A stretch of DNA of 64,000 nucleotides. Origin: Paenibacillus alkalitolerans. Its GTDB lineage: Bacteria > Bacillota > Bacilli > Paenibacillales > YIM-B00363. Within the stretch, counting starts at the first letter, position 1. Each line of letters begins with the position of its first letter. The stretch lies in assembly GCF_016482785.1 (NCBI RefSeq), contig NZ_JAEMXM010000013.1:1-64000 (forward strand). Direction: 5' to 3'. The position numbers and the translations under genes were made by a program. Under the pieces are notes generated by a model. That model saw only the letters and a program-made list of their open reading frames with translations. It had not been told where the DNA came from and did no database searches. Shown piece by piece: positions 27,671-37,090 of the stretch.

Positions 27671-28651
27671 ATGGAACTTGCAACATTATTACTGATTGCT
27701 GCGATATTGATCGCGGTTGTGGTTTTCTTGAGCTTCTTCCCGATTATGCTGTGGATTTCCGCACTCGCTTCCGGCGTGCGCGTCGGAATCATTACGCTCG
27801 TCGCGATGCGTCTTCGCCGCGTCATTCCGAGCCGCATCGTCAACCCGATGATCAAGGCTCGAAAGGCCGGACTCGGAGTGAGCGTGAACCAGCTTGAGAG
27901 CCATTACCTGGCCGGCGGCAATGTCGACCGCGTCGTCAACGCGTTGATCGCGGCGGAACGCGCGAATATCGAGCTCGCGTTCGAGCGCGCCGCGGCGATC
28001 GATCTTGCGGGGCGCGACGTGCTGCAGGCGGTGCAGATGAGCGTCAACCCGAAGGTGATCGAGACGCCTTGGGTGTCCGCGGTCGCGAAGGACGGCATCG
28101 AAGTCAAGGTGAAAGCGCGGGTTACGGTGCGCGCGAACATCGATCGCTTGGTCGGCGGCGCCGGGGAAGAGACGATCATGGCGCGCGTCGGCGAAGGGAT
28201 CGTGACAACGGTCGGTTCGGCGACTACCCACAAAGACGTATTGGAAAATCCGGATTTGATTTCCCGCACCGTGCTTGGCAAAGGTCTTGATGCCGGCACC
28301 GCGTTCGAAATTTTGTCCATTGATATCGCGGACGTTGACGTCGGCAAAAACATCGGCGCCCACCTGCAGACGGAACAAGCGGAAGCCGACAAGCGCATCG
28401 CCCAGGCGAAAGCGGAAGAGCGCCGCGCGATGGCCGTAGCGCAGGAGCAGGAGATGAAAGCGAGAGTCGAGGAGATGCGCGCGAAAGTCGTCGAGGCGGA
28501 GTCGCAAGTGCCTCTGGCCATGTCGGAAGCGCTGCGGAACGGGAAGCTTGGCGTTATGGATTACATGAACCTCAGAAATATCGACGCGGATACGAACATG
28601 CGCGAATCGTTCGGCCATATGTCGAATCCGGGAGAATCCGATAAGAAGTAA
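27671..28651 (+). CDS. floA: Flotillin-like protein FloA
   Basis: 326 residues, matching FloA/YqfA. N-terminal membrane hairpin (residues 4-45), then the SPFH-type domain (about 60-230) and a charged helical segment with many Glu/Ala ([25 protein letters not shown]). The protein scaffolds functional membrane microdomains and affects membrane fluidity and signalling. Same operon position as Bacillus subtilis yqfA, after the nfeD gene. GAAAGG ribosome site before the ATG. Confidence 0.97.
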   Translation: MELATLLLIAAILIAVVVFLSFFPIMLWISALASGVRVGIITLVAMRLRRVIPSRIVNPMIKARKAGLGVSVNQLESHYLAGGNVDRVVNALIAAERANIELAFERAAAIDLAGRDVLQAVQMSVNPKVIETPWVSAVAKDGIEVKVKARVTVRANIDRLVGGAGEETIMARVGEGIVTTVGSATTHKDVLENPDLISRTVLGKGLDAGTAFEILSIDIADVDVGKNIGAHLQTEQAEADKRIAQAKAEERRAMAVAQEQEMKARVEEMRAKVVEAESQVPLAMSEALRNGKLGVMDYMNLRNIDADTNMRESFGHMSNPGESDKK

Positions 28652-28734
28652 CCGTTATGCATCGCTCCCGCGTGTTGAGGCGGCGACTGCCATAAGAAGC
28701 GAGGTGACGGAAGCTGTTCAGAATCATTGAATTT

Positions 28735-29190
28735 TTGTTTGAGAATATATTTGTGCTCGTGTTTCTGTTCGGTATTCTCTCCTTTCTGTTTCAAAGATTG
28801 CGCGGAGCCCCAGGCGCGGGCAGGAGAACGAATCCGATGCCCCCGTTCGGGCAAGGCCCTGTTTGGGGAGACACGCGCCGGACAGCGGGTCCCGTCGCCG
28901 TCGAGCGTGAACCGGAACCGAAGCCCGTACGGGCAGAGGTTCCGGACGTGCGCGGTGATCAATCCGAGTACGGGGAACGCGATGTACCGAAGAACCATGA
29001 AGTTCGGGCGAAGCGCGATGACCGCTACTTGAGGCCGCAGCCGGCTGCGGAGCGTCCGGACTCGAAGCATCCGTATGGCGCGGAAACGCCGTTGTCGGGC
29101 GCTGCCTCCATGAATCCGGCGCAGGGGATGATGTGGGCCGAAGTGTTCGGACCACCGCGATCGAAGAAGCCATACGGGACAAGACGATAG
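28735..29190 (+). CDS. Hypothetical membrane-anchored protein after floA
   Basis: About 151 residues. One N-terminal hydrophobic helix (IFVLVFLFGILSFLF) and a long, low-complexity, Pro/Arg/Glu-rich cytoplasmic or exported tail. No family recognised. The TTG at 28735 has no ribosome site; an in-frame CTG at 28714 has GAGGTG eight bases upstream and would give MFRIIEFLFEN at the front, so the true start may be that one. Probably translated from the floA transcript. Occupies the position of yqfB in Bacillus, but I see no similarity I can vouch for. Confidence 0.6.
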   Translation: MFENIFVLVFLFGILSFLFQRLRGAPGAGRRTNPMPPFGQGPVWGDTRRTAGPVAVEREPEPKPVRAEVPDVRGDQSEYGERDVPKNHEVRAKRDDRYLRPQPAAERPDSKHPYGAETPLSGAASMNPAQGMMWAEVFGPPRSKKPYGTRR

Positions 29191-29200
29191 GGACTGTTGG

Positions 29201-29241
29201 AAAACTCCAATCCGCTTTTAAAGCGGCTTTGGAGTTTTTTT
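29201..29241 (+). terminator. Terminator of the nfeD-floA unit
   Basis: AACTCCAA pairs with TTGGAGTT, extended by an inner CCGCTTT/AAAGCGG stem, followed by seven T. Confidence 0.93.
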
Positions 29242-29298
29242 GTTTGCGACGGTATTTTTTGGTTGAAATCGAGTGGGGGACCGCTGCCATCGCACCAT

Positions 29299-29354
29299 AA
29301 TAAGGTCAAAAATTGACCCTATCGATCACAATAGGATCAGTTTTTGACCTTATT
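29299..29354. repeat. 56-bp palindromic element, copy 1
   Basis: Arms of 24 bases (beginning AATAAGGTCA and ending TGACCTTATT) surround the loop CGATCACA. The arms differ at only two positions, both G-U compatible in RNA. It shares loop and arm pattern with 29445-29496. Ends are perfect inverted repeats. No coding potential. Confidence 0.9.
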
Positions 29355-29380
29355 TCAGAATTGCATCCGTCATCCGCTCA

Positions 29381-29404
29381 AATAGGCTCAATTTTTGACC
29401 GTAT
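29381..29404. repeat. Half copy of the palindromic element
   Basis: AATAGGCTCAATTTTTGACC followed by GTAT resembles a single arm of the flanking full elements. It stands alone between them, without the CGATCACA loop. Confidence 0.65.
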
Positions 29405-29444
29405 CTCGGTCAATCCTCCTTTCCGGAGGCTCAATTCAAGATGG

Positions 29445-29496
29445 TAAGGTCAATTATTGAGCCTATCGATCACAATAGGGTCAAAAATTGACCTTA
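29445..29496. repeat. 52-bp palindromic element, copy 2
   Basis: Arms of 22 bases (starting TAAGGTCAATT, ending TTGACCTTA) around the same CGATCACA loop as copy 1, with two mismatched positions. The 17-base core CTATCGATCACAATAGG is identical in both copies. Confidence 0.9.
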
Positions 29497-29796
29497 AAGG
29501 ATTGTCTTTAACTTGTGCGAGCTTACGGTCGTGATTGGCCCGAGATTTTGCCGGTGTTGGGCTGCAGTTCCAGTATCTACACTTTTTAGCCGAAATTTTT
29601 CGGTTTCGATCGCACTCGGTTAGAACTTAGCTCCCCGCAACGGACAAAAGTTCCGTTGCAGAGGCGCACGAACGTCTTCCCTACATGTGCCCGCAGCCAT
29701 TGCGCGCTTTGGCACCGTGGGAGCAGGCCACTCATCATAAATGGCCGATTCGCGGCATATTTTGTTAAGAGCAACAGGAGGGGGGCCCGCAGACCC

Positions 29797-30072
29797 ATGC
29801 GCCGCTTTACACGCAAGTTCACCAAATGGACGGCCGACATGCTCGATCTGCCGCAAGACGTCATCTTCGATTTGCCGCGCGTAACGATGATCGGCAATAT
29901 GCAGCTGTATGTTGAAAACCATCGCGGCGTGCTCCAGTTTACGGGGGAATACTTGAAGCTTGCGCTTTCGCAAGGAAGCATGGAAGTATACGGGCAGCAG
30001 CTATCGATCAGGACAATCCTTCCGGAGGAAATGTTTATCGAAGGGATCATCCGCGAAGTGAAATATTTGTAA
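29797..30072 (+). CDS. yqfC: Sporulation protein YqfC
   Basis: 91 residues, matching YqfC. Basic N-terminus, then DLPQDVIFDLPRVTMIGN and a beta-rich region ending in IEGIIREVKYL. In Bacillus subtilis the gene is expressed in the mother cell and is needed for efficient sporulation; the mechanism is unknown. AGGAGGGGGG lies about 12 bases before the ATG. Followed 24 bases later by yqfD. Confidence 0.93.
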   Translation: MRRFTRKFTKWTADMLDLPQDVIFDLPRVTMIGNMQLYVENHRGVLQFTGEYLKLALSQGSMEVYGQQLSIRTILPEEMFIEGIIREVKYL

Positions 30073-30096
30073 ACAGAAAGACAAGGAGGAGCGCCC

Positions 30097-31311
30097 ATGA
30101 ATTCAGGTCTCGTCTCGTTCATTAGAGGATATGTCAAAATAGCCGTTGCCGGGGAACCGTTTGAGCCGTTTATCAACCGCTTGATCGAACGGAATTACCG
30201 GGTATGGGATATTCGCCGAATCGGGGAAGGGAAGGCGGAGTTGTATGTGGTGCTTTCCGATTTTTTTCGCCTGAAACCGCATTTAAAGCAGACAGGCCTT
30301 CGCATTCGCGTGTTGGAGCGGCACGGGCTTCCCTTTTTTTTGGACAAACTGGACAGGCGTAAGTGGTTCATGGCGGGAGCGGCGGCGTTTCTCATCGGAT
30401 TGTACTTGCTCTCATCTATTGTTTGGAACATCGAAGTTTCGGGCAACGATACGATTCCGGAAGATCGAATTTTAAATGCGGCTCGCTCCGAAGGGCTGTT
30501 CCTTCACCAATGGAAGTGGAAATTGAAAGACCGCAGCGAGCTGTCGCAGCGCTTGTCCAAAGCGGTTCCGAACGTCGCTTGGATCGGGGTCGAAATCCAA
30601 GGAACGACCGTGCGCATTCAAGTCGTCGAATCGACCGTTCCGAAGAAGAGAGAGCCTCGCAATCCGAGGCATATAGTAGCATCGTCCGACGCAGTCATTA
30701 CGCGCATCTTGGCGGAAACGGGAGTGCCGCAAGTCGGCGTTAACACCCGCGTTCGGAAAGGCGACATTCTTATTTCGGGAATTCTCGGCGATGATCAGAA
30801 CCGTAAGGTGGTCGTGGCGGATGGAGACGTCAGAGGTCTTGTTTGGTACGAATACACGGTGCAATCGCCGCTTGAACGCAAACATACGGTGTTGACCGGA
30901 GAACGGCAGTCGAGATGGTACCTTGTCATCGGCAACCGGGCGCTGCAGCTGACGGGTTACGGGCAAGAAGCGTACAAGCAGGAGAAAATGACGAGCGAAC
31001 GCAGCCGGCTGCAGTGGAGGGATTGGCTGCTGCCGGTCGGATGGCTGCATGAGACGTATCAGGAAGCGAGGATCGTTAATGAAAAGGTGTCCCAAAACGA
31101 AGCGAGGGAAGCCGGATTGCGGAACGCCAGGGCTGATCTTCTGAGCAAAGTAGGGACGAAAGCGGTTATTCGGGACCAAAAAATTTTGCATGAGCGTGTC
31201 GACAATGGTAAAGTGGTGTTGAAAGTTCTTTTTGAAGCCGAGGTCGATATCGCGGCGGAGCGGCCGATACTCGAGCAAGAACTGCAGCCGCCCGAGGAAA
31301 AGTCGCCATGA
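30097..31311 (+). CDS. yqfD: Sporulation protein YqfD
   Basis: 404 residues. An N-terminal cytoplasmic part, one membrane helix near residues 89-110 (FMAGAAAFLIGLYLLSSIVW), then a long extracytoplasmic region including a POTRA-like start (VSGNDTIPEDRILNAARSEGLF). Matches the YqfD sporulation family. AAGGAGGAG precedes the ATG. Neighbours yqfC and phoH are in the Bacillus order. Charged C-terminal tail. Confidence 0.94.
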   Translation: MNSGLVSFIRGYVKIAVAGEPFEPFINRLIERNYRVWDIRRIGEGKAELYVVLSDFFRLKPHLKQTGLRIRVLERHGLPFFLDKLDRRKWFMAGAAAFLIGLYLLSSIVWNIEVSGNDTIPEDRILNAARSEGLFLHQWKWKLKDRSELSQRLSKAVPNVAWIGVEIQGTTVRIQVVESTVPKKREPRNPRHIVASSDAVITRILAETGVPQVGVNTRVRKGDILISGILGDDQNRKVVVADGDVRGLVWYEYTVQSPLERKHTVLTGERQSRWYLVIGNRALQLTGYGQEAYKQEKMTSERSRLQWRDWLLPVGWLHETYQEARIVNEKVSQNEAREAGLRNARADLLSKVGTKAVIRDQKILHERVDNGKVVLKVLFEAEVDIAAERPILEQELQPPEEKSP

Positions 31312-31346
31312 ACAGCAAACGAAACCTACCGACTGAGGAGTGAAGG

Positions 31347-32333
31347 ATGCCGTTGATCGAACGCGATGCAGCCAATTCCGCAAAAATTCCGCTGCGAAAT
31401 GCCGCTGAAGGTCTCGCGCTTTTCGGACCGCAGGACGCATTCTTGCACCTGATCGAGAAACATACGGAGGCCGCGGTATTTTCCAGAGACGCGGAGATCG
31501 TGATCCGCGGAAACGCACGCGAAGTCGAGCAATTGCAACAATTGTTCGAAGTGTTGTTGGAGCTCGTACGGGGCGGATATTCGCTTTCCGAACGGGACGT
31601 GCTTTATGCGCTGGAGCTTTCGGACAATTTGCAGGCCGACCAGCTTCTCCATTTGTTTAAAGGCGAAATAACGACCACATATAAAGGCAAACCGATTAAA
31701 GCGAAGACGATCGGCCAGAATCATTACGTTACGACGATCCGGAAGAAGGATATTGTGTTCGGGATCGGCCCGGCGGGGACGGGCAAGACGTACCTCGCGG
31801 TCGTGACCGCCGTAGGAGCGTTGAAAGAAGGCAAAGTGAAGCGGATCGTTCTTACGAGACCGGCGGTGGAAGCCGGGGAAAGTCTCGGTTTTCTTCCGGG
31901 CGATTTGCAGGAGAAGGTCGATCCGTATTTGCGTCCGTTGTATGACGCGCTGAACGACGTGCTCGGGCCGGAAGCGGTTGCCAAGGCGCTTGAGCGGGGC
32001 TTGATCGAAGTCGCTCCGCTTGCGTATATGCGGGGTCGGACGTTGGACGATTCGTTCATCATCTTGGATGAAGCGCAGAATACGACTCCGGAGCAGATGA
32101 AGATGTTTCTTACCCGCCTCGGTTTTGGGTCCAAGATGGTCATTACCGGCGACGTGACCCAGATCGATTTGCCGCGCGGCAAAATATCCGGGCTCGTCGA
32201 AGCCGAGCGCATATTGAAACACGTTGAAGAGATCGGCTTTATCTACTTTGCCGAAGCGGACGTCGTCCGCCATTCCTTGGTTCAGAGAATCATCTCCGCA
32301 TACAACAACGACAAGGAAAACCAACAGCAGTAG
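31347..32333 (+). CDS. phoH: PhoH-family ATPase
   Basis: 328 residues, the PhoH/PhoL type without a PIN domain. N-terminal KH-like region (about 1-105), then the P-loop FGIGPAGTGKTYLAV (about 140), VLTRPAVEAGESLGFLPGD, FIILDEAQNTTPEQMKMFLTR as Walker B, and MVITGDVTQIDLPRG. The family is RNA-associated and genetically linked to ybeY, which is two genes downstream. GAGGAG site before the ATG; part of the yqfC-recO block. Confidence 0.95.
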   Translation: MPLIERDAANSAKIPLRNAAEGLALFGPQDAFLHLIEKHTEAAVFSRDAEIVIRGNAREVEQLQQLFEVLLELVRGGYSLSERDVLYALELSDNLQADQLLHLFKGEITTTYKGKPIKAKTIGQNHYVTTIRKKDIVFGIGPAGTGKTYLAVVTAVGALKEGKVKRIVLTRPAVEAGESLGFLPGDLQEKVDPYLRPLYDALNDVLGPEAVAKALERGLIEVAPLAYMRGRTLDDSFIILDEAQNTTPEQMKMFLTRLGFGSKMVITGDVTQIDLPRGKISGLVEAERILKHVEEIGFIYFAEADVVRHSLVQRIISAYNNDKENQQQ

Positions 32334-32348
32334 GAGGACCGACGCTCT

Positions 32349-34646
32349 ATGACGTCGAATGAAGTTCGCATTCGCGGGAAACACCGCTATCAGGCAACCG
32401 GTTGGAAGTATAGTGCGGGTGTAAGGGCAGCGCTTTTGTTGTCGTTCGCCCTTCTTTTTTATTTCTCGTTATCCGGTGACGTTATTAAACCGACTTTCGA
32501 CGTTGAGGTGGATTCGTCCAGCCCGGAAACGATCTACGCTCCGGAGCGGCTGGAGGATAAAATCGCGACGGAGGAAGCGAAAGAGACGGCCTCGAAACGC
32601 GTACCGCCGGTATCCACGTTCGTGCCGATGAAAAATACGGAGCTCGTCGAGCGGCTCTTCGACGAAATCGAGAAAATCAACGCCGACGAAAGCTTGACGT
32701 CGGACGAGAAGGCAAGCATTTACCGAAACAAGCTTCCGGACTTGTATCATGAAACATACGACAGCTTTATCAGACGTCTGCAGTCGGCCGGCACATACAA
32801 CGAGTCGCTGCTGGAGCAGATGACCGCCAAGCTGCGGGAGCAGCAGTACCGGTTCCCCGAAGAGGACTTTTATAAATTACCGAAATTGAAGCCGTCGCAG
32901 TTGAAAGAAATGGAACCCGTCGTCATCGATTTGGTCAACCGTCTGATGAGCGATCCGGTAAGCGACGCGGATACGGTGCGCCAGAAGGTGCCGGAACTGG
33001 TCAACGCTTCTTCGATAAACACGAGTTTTGCGCGCGGGCTTGCACAAGAGCTGGTGCGATTCACGCTGACGCCGAACCGGTTCTACGACGCGAAAGCGAC
33101 GGAAGACGCCAGGGAAACGGCTCAACGGGAAACGCAGACGATTTATATTGAAAAGGGCGAGCCGATCGTGGAGAAAGGCCAGCTGATCACGTCCGAAATT
33201 TACTCCAAACTCGAGAACGCCGGTCTTATTCAAAATCGGGACAACAACTTACTGCCGCGTGTAGGACTGGCCATCCTTGTCCTATTATTCACAGGCGCCC
33301 TGTATATGTTCGTGAGGAACAGCCGGTTGACGATCAGAAGCGATAACCGGCCGTTGTTAATGCTGCTGCTTATATTCATAATCAACGTGATCGCAATGGA
33401 GACGGTCGCGATCGGACAAGGGATTGACCCGTCTATCGCGTATTTGGCGCCTATCGCCATGGGGACCATGTTGATTGCGGTTCTATTGGACGACCAACTT
33501 GCGCTTATTTCGTCCTCTATTTTCGGGGTGCTTGCGAGCATTACGTTCAATATGAATTCCGATCTGATTTTCGATTACAATTACGGCATTGTCTTTACGG
33601 TGATCTGTTTCGTTTCCATATTCGCCATCCGCAAAGCGAGCCAACGCGCATCGATATTGCGGGCGGGCTTGTCGGTTTCCGTATTTTCCGCGCTGACCGT
33701 ATCGGCGATCGCTTTCATCTCGGAGCCCGGCGGATCCGATTATCAAGATGTGCTTCTGTCCGTGGCATATGCGTTTACAGGCGGGCTGTTGACGGCGGTA
33801 TTCGTCATCGGGCTCATGCCGTTCTTTGAAGTAACCTTCGGGATATTGTCGCAGCTCAAGCTTGTGGAATTATCGAATCCGAACCATCCGCTGCTGCGCA
33901 AGCTGCTGACCGAAGCGCCCGGAACGTACCATCACAGCGTCATGGTCGGCAATTTGTCCGAAGCGGCGGCTGAAGCGGTCGGGGCGAACGGACTGCTGTG
34001 CCGGGTCGGATCTTTCTATCATGATATCGGAAAAACGCGAAGACCGGGTTATTTTATCGAGAATCAGATGAACAGGGAAAATCCGCACGATTCGCTTCAG
34101 CCTAGCGTCAGCAAAGCGATCATTATCGCGCATGCCAAGGACGGCGTCGATATGTTAAGCGACGCGAAAATTCCGAAGCCGATCCGGGATATCGCGGAGC
34201 AGCATCACGGCACGACGCTGCTGAAATATTTTTATTACAAAGCGTTAAAGCAACAAGAAGAACTTGCGGGTCGAGCCGAACCGGACGGAACGGGAGCGGA
34301 GGAGTCGGCTGCCGCCGCGGAAGCGGTCAGCGAAGCCGAATACCGCTATCCGGGGCCGAAGGCGCAAACGAAGGAAGCCGCGATCGTCGGCATAGCCGAC
34401 TGCGTGGAGGCGGCCGTTCGAAGCTTGCGCAATCCGACCGTCGAGCAGATCGACGGCATGGTGCGCAAAATTATTAAGGACAGGCTCGACGATCAACAAT
34501 TCCATGAATGCGACATGACGTTGAAGGAATTGGACACCATTGCGAAGAGCATGAAAGAAACGCTGCTCGGCATCTTCCATTCACGGATCGAATATCCGGA
34601 AGCCGCGCAGGCCGCGAAGGACAAGGAGGAACCGAAAAGCTCATGA
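32349..34646 (+). CDS. pgpH: Cyclic-di-AMP phosphodiesterase PgpH (7TM-HD)
   Basis: 765 residues. N-terminal membrane helix, a large extracytoplasmic region (about 60-295), seven membrane helices (about 300-495), then a cytoplasmic HD domain with APGTYHHSVMVGNLSEAA, FYHDIGKTRRPGYF and IAEQHHGTTL supplying the metal-binding His/Asp residues. The family degrades the second messenger c-di-AMP. Stop overlaps the ybeY start (ATGA). Fits B. subtilis yqfF in position. Confidence 0.95.
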   Translation: MTSNEVRIRGKHRYQATGWKYSAGVRAALLLSFALLFYFSLSGDVIKPTFDVEVDSSSPETIYAPERLEDKIATEEAKETASKRVPPVSTFVPMKNTELVERLFDEIEKINADESLTSDEKASIYRNKLPDLYHETYDSFIRRLQSAGTYNESLLEQMTAKLREQQYRFPEEDFYKLPKLKPSQLKEMEPVVIDLVNRLMSDPVSDADTVRQKVPELVNASSINTSFARGLAQELVRFTLTPNRFYDAKATEDARETAQRETQTIYIEKGEPIVEKGQLITSEIYSKLENAGLIQNRDNNLLPRVGLAILVLLFTGALYMFVRNSRLTIRSDNRPLLMLLLIFIINVIAMETVAIGQGIDPSIAYLAPIAMGTMLIAVLLDDQLALISSSIFGVLASITFNMNSDLIFDYNYGIVFTVICFVSIFAIRKASQRASILRAGLSVSVFSALTVSAIAFISEPGGSDYQDVLLSVAYAFTGGLLTAVFVIGLMPFFEVTFGILSQLKLVELSNPNHPLLRKLLTEAPGTYHHSVMVGNLSEAAAEAVGANGLLCRVGSFYHDIGKTRRPGYFIENQMNRENPHDSLQPSVSKAIIIAHAKDGVDMLSDAKIPKPIRDIAEQHHGTTLLKYFYYKALKQQEELAGRAEPDGTGAEESAAAAEAVSEAEYRYPGPKAQTKEAAIVGIADCVEAAVRSLRNPTVEQIDGMVRKIIKDRLDDQQFHECDMTLKELDTIAKSMKETLLGIFHSRIEYPEAAQAAKDKEEPKSS

Positions 34647-35110
34647 GCTTGAGACTCGAAATGATGAATGAACAAGAGACCGTTCCGCTGCCGGACGGCA
34701 TCGGAGAGACGCTCGAGCGGCTGCTGGCGTTGGCGGGCGCCGCGGAAGGAGTGGACAACGGCGAAGTCGCCTTGACGTTCGTTACCGACGAAGAAATCCG
34801 CGATTTGAACCGGCAATACCGCAATATCGACAAAGCGACCGACGTGCTGTCGTTCTCAATGTGGGAAGGTGACGAAATGGCTGACGCACCGGAAATCGAA
34901 GACGACCCGATCGGAGATATCGTCATATCCCTGGAGACGGCCAAACGCCAATGCGAAGAATACGGGCATTCCATCGAGCGTGAGATCGGTTTTTTGTTCG
35001 TCCACGGGTTTCTTCATTTGATCGGGTACGACCATGAAGATGAAGCTTCGGAGAAAGAGATGGTCCGAAAGCAAGAATCCGTGCTGCAGCAAGCGGGACT
35101 CACCCGCTGA
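34643..35110 (+). CDS. ybeY: Endoribonuclease YbeY, rRNA maturation factor
   Basis: 155 residues. The zinc-binding motif HGFLHLIGYDH is intact, as are NRQYRNIDKATDVLSFSM and GDIVISLETA. YbeY takes part in 16S rRNA 3'-end processing and ribosome quality control. AAGGAGG lies 12 bases before the ATG that overlaps the pgpH stop; the long upstream open frame lies inside pgpH. Followed by dgkA after 8 bases. Confidence 0.96.
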   Translation: MSLRLEMMNEQETVPLPDGIGETLERLLALAGAAEGVDNGEVALTFVTDEEIRDLNRQYRNIDKATDVLSFSMWEGDEMADAPEIEDDPIGDIVISLETAKRQCEEYGHSIEREIGFLFVHGFLHLIGYDHEDEASEKEMVRKQESVLQQAGLTR

Positions 35111-35118
35111 TCCCCGCC

Positions 35119-35475
35119 ATGAAATGGCTGCGCAGTTTCGGATACGCATTGGAAGGCTTCGTATTCGCTGTCCGTACCCAAAGGCACATGAAATTTCATC
35201 TCGCGGCGGCAGCCGCCGCGATCATTGCATCCGTCTTCGCCAGGCTTGAGCCACAGGAATGGCTTTGGGTCATTCTCGCCATCGCTCTCGTATGGTCCGC
35301 CGAATTGCTGAACACGGCGCTGGAGCAAGTCGTGGATCTCGTCTCGCCGGACCGGCATCCGATCGCGAAAGCGGCGAAAGATACGGCGGCCGCGGCCGTG
35401 CTGATCGTGTCGATATTCGCTCTTGCGGTCGCAATCATTATTTTGATTCCCGCTTTTATCGAGCAATGGAAATAG
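35119..35475 (+). CDS. dgkA: Undecaprenol/diacylglycerol kinase
   Basis: 118 residues, three membrane helices and the family motif ELLNTALEQVVDL. In Gram-positive bacteria this enzyme phosphorylates undecaprenol, recycling the lipid carrier also used by TagO-type enzymes. N-terminal amphipathic segment KWLRSFGYALEGFVFAVRTQ is typical. Operon position between ybeY and cdd is as in Bacillus. Confidence 0.95.
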   Translation: MKWLRSFGYALEGFVFAVRTQRHMKFHLAAAAAAIIASVFARLEPQEWLWVILAIALVWSAELLNTALEQVVDLVSPDRHPIAKAAKDTAAAAVLIVSIFALAVAIIILIPAFIEQWK

Positions 35476-35515
35476 TTATTCCGCGAATGAGGAAAGTTAA
35501 GGACGGGTGGAACCG

Positions 35516-35929
35516 ATGACAACGGTAACGAACGAGCAATTAACGGAGCATGCGTTGAAGGCGCGGCAGCGCGCATATGCGCCTTATTCCCGGTTTGCGG
35601 TCGGCAGCGCGCTGCTGGACAAGCACGGGCAAATTCATTACGGCTGCAACGTGGAGAACGGCACATACTCGCCGACGAATTGCGCCGAACGAACAGCATT
35701 GTTCCGCGCAATCGCCGACGGCGTGAAGCGGGGCGATTTCGCCGCGATCGCGGTCGTCGCCGACACGGACGGTCCTTGCACGCCTTGCGGAGTATGCAGG
35801 CAAGTGCTTGCGGAGCTTTGCCCGCCGGACATGCCGGTCATCATGGGCAACTTGAAAGGCGATACGGCCGTAATGACCGTTTCCGAACTGCTGCCGAGGG
35901 CATTCATACTGGAGGGATACGACGATTGA
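35516..35929 (+). CDS. cdd: Cytidine deaminase
   Basis: 137 residues. Zinc-site motifs [10 protein letters not shown] (with catalytic Glu) and [12 protein letters not shown], plus the substrate loop [12 protein letters not shown], identify a tetrameric cytidine deaminase producing uridine/deoxyuridine for salvage. The ATG at 35516 follows GGGTGGA; an in-frame GTG three codons earlier overlaps the ribosome site. Its TGA overlaps the era ATG by one base (TGATG), suggesting coupling. Confidence 0.96.
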   Translation: MTTVTNEQLTEHALKARQRAYAPYSRFAVGSALLDKHGQIHYGCNVENGTYSPTNCAERTALFRAIADGVKRGDFAAIAVVADTDGPCTPCGVCRQVLAELCPPDMPVIMGNLKGDTAVMTVSELLPRAFILEGYDD

Positions 35930-36828
35930 TGGCGGACGCACCTTTTCACTCGGGATTCATTACGATTATCGGCAGGCCGAACGTGGGCAAGTCCACACTG
36001 ATGAATCAGATCATCGGACAGAAGATCGCGATTATGTCCGACAAGCCGCAGACGACACGGAATAAAATACATGGCGTATATACGACGGACCGGATGCAGA
36101 TCGTATTTCTGGATACGCCGGGCATACATAAGCCGAATTCCAAACTCGGCGATTTTATGGTGAAGGTCGCTACCGATACGTTAAAAGAGGTCGACGTCGT
36201 GTTGTTCCTCGTCGACGTCTCCGCGGGACTTGGAGGCGGCGACCGGTTTATCATCGAGCAGCTGGCAGGCGTGCGCACCCCGGTCATACTGGGCTTGAAC
36301 AAAATAGATACCGTGCATCCGGAGGAGCTGCTTCCGATTATCGCGCAATACAAGGAGCTGTACGAGTTTGCCGAGATCGTACCGTTTTCCGCTCTGCACG
36401 GCAACAACGTGACCGTTTTGCTTGAACAGCTCGGCAAATATTTGCCGGAAGGACCGCAATATTATCCTGCCGATCAAGTGACGGATCATCCGGAGCAATT
36501 CGTATGCGCGGAGCTGATAAGGGAAAAAATTCTGCACCTCACCAAAGAGGAAATTCCTCATTCCGTCGCTGTAACCATAGAATCCATGAGTGTCAGGGAC
36601 AACGGCATTGTCGACATATCCGCCGTCATCTTCGTCGAGCGCGATTCGCAAAAGCCGATCGTGATCGGGAAGAAGGGAGCGTTGTTGAAGGCTGTCGGCG
36701 AAGGAGCCCGCCGGGATATCGAACTGCTTCTCGGCTCGAAAATTTTCCTCGAATTATGGGTCAAAGTGAAGAAGGATTGGCGCAATCAAGAACGGGTGTT
36801 AAAAGATTTAGGCTTCAGGCACGATTAG
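35929..36828 (+). CDS. era: GTPase Era
   Basis: 299 residues, full length. GTPase motifs: [10 protein letters not shown] (G1), the KPQTTRN switch I region (G2), DTPGIHK (G3), GLNKID (G4) and FSALHG (G5). The C-terminal KH domain carries [22 protein letters not shown]. Era binds 16S rRNA near the anti-Shine-Dalgarno end and aids 30S assembly, alongside YbeY encoded three genes upstream. GGAGGG precedes the ATG, inside the end of cdd. Confidence 0.97.
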   Translation: MADAPFHSGFITIIGRPNVGKSTLMNQIIGQKIAIMSDKPQTTRNKIHGVYTTDRMQIVFLDTPGIHKPNSKLGDFMVKVATDTLKEVDVVLFLVDVSAGLGGGDRFIIEQLAGVRTPVILGLNKIDTVHPEELLPIIAQYKELYEFAEIVPFSALHGNNVTVLLEQLGKYLPEGPQYYPADQVTDHPEQFVCAELIREKILHLTKEEIPHSVAVTIESMSVRDNGIVDISAVIFVERDSQKPIVIGKKGALLKAVGEGARRDIELLLGSKIFLELWVKVKKDWRNQERVLKDLGFRHD

Positions 36829-36937
36829 ACAAATGATCTCCGGAAGGTTACCATCAATTGTATGGGATAGCTTTATCGCCTCAGTATCATTCTAAATGTA
36901 AGAGCGTCATGTCATTACACCGGAAGGGATGAATACG

Positions 36938-37090
36938 ATGCGAGATTTTTCGTGGAAGTATTTTACTTTGACTGGAGACGTCGATGCTTACATGTTGTAC
37001 AAAGAATGGGACCAACTCGAAGGTTCCGGCGACGTCCATCCAGACGAAGTTCCGGGAGATGAAGATGCAGAGGTATGTTATACCGAGTAG
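36938..37090 (+). CDS. yqzL: YqzL family small protein
   Basis: 50 residues, too short for most gene callers. The N-terminus MRDFSWKYFTLTGDVDAYMLYKE matches, in pattern, the YqzL family found between era and recO in Bacillus; the rest is acidic. Function unknown. GGAAGGG lies upstream; ATG at 36938 fits better than the in-frame one three codons earlier. Its end overlaps the recO start by 16 bases in a different frame. Confidence 0.8.
   Translation: MRDFSWKYFTLTGDVDAYMLYKEWDQLEGSGDVHPDEVPGDEDAEVCYTE

Larger units (their letters stand above)
29191..29796. other. 606-bp intergenic region between floA unit and yqfC
   Basis: Holds the floA-unit terminator, the two palindromes and half copy, a short CCTCC/GGAGG hairpin at 29415-29429, and then about 290 bases leading to yqfC that should contain the promoter for the yqfC-era block. 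I could not name a convincing -35/-10 pair there. No frame with a ribosome site was found. Confidence 0.6.
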
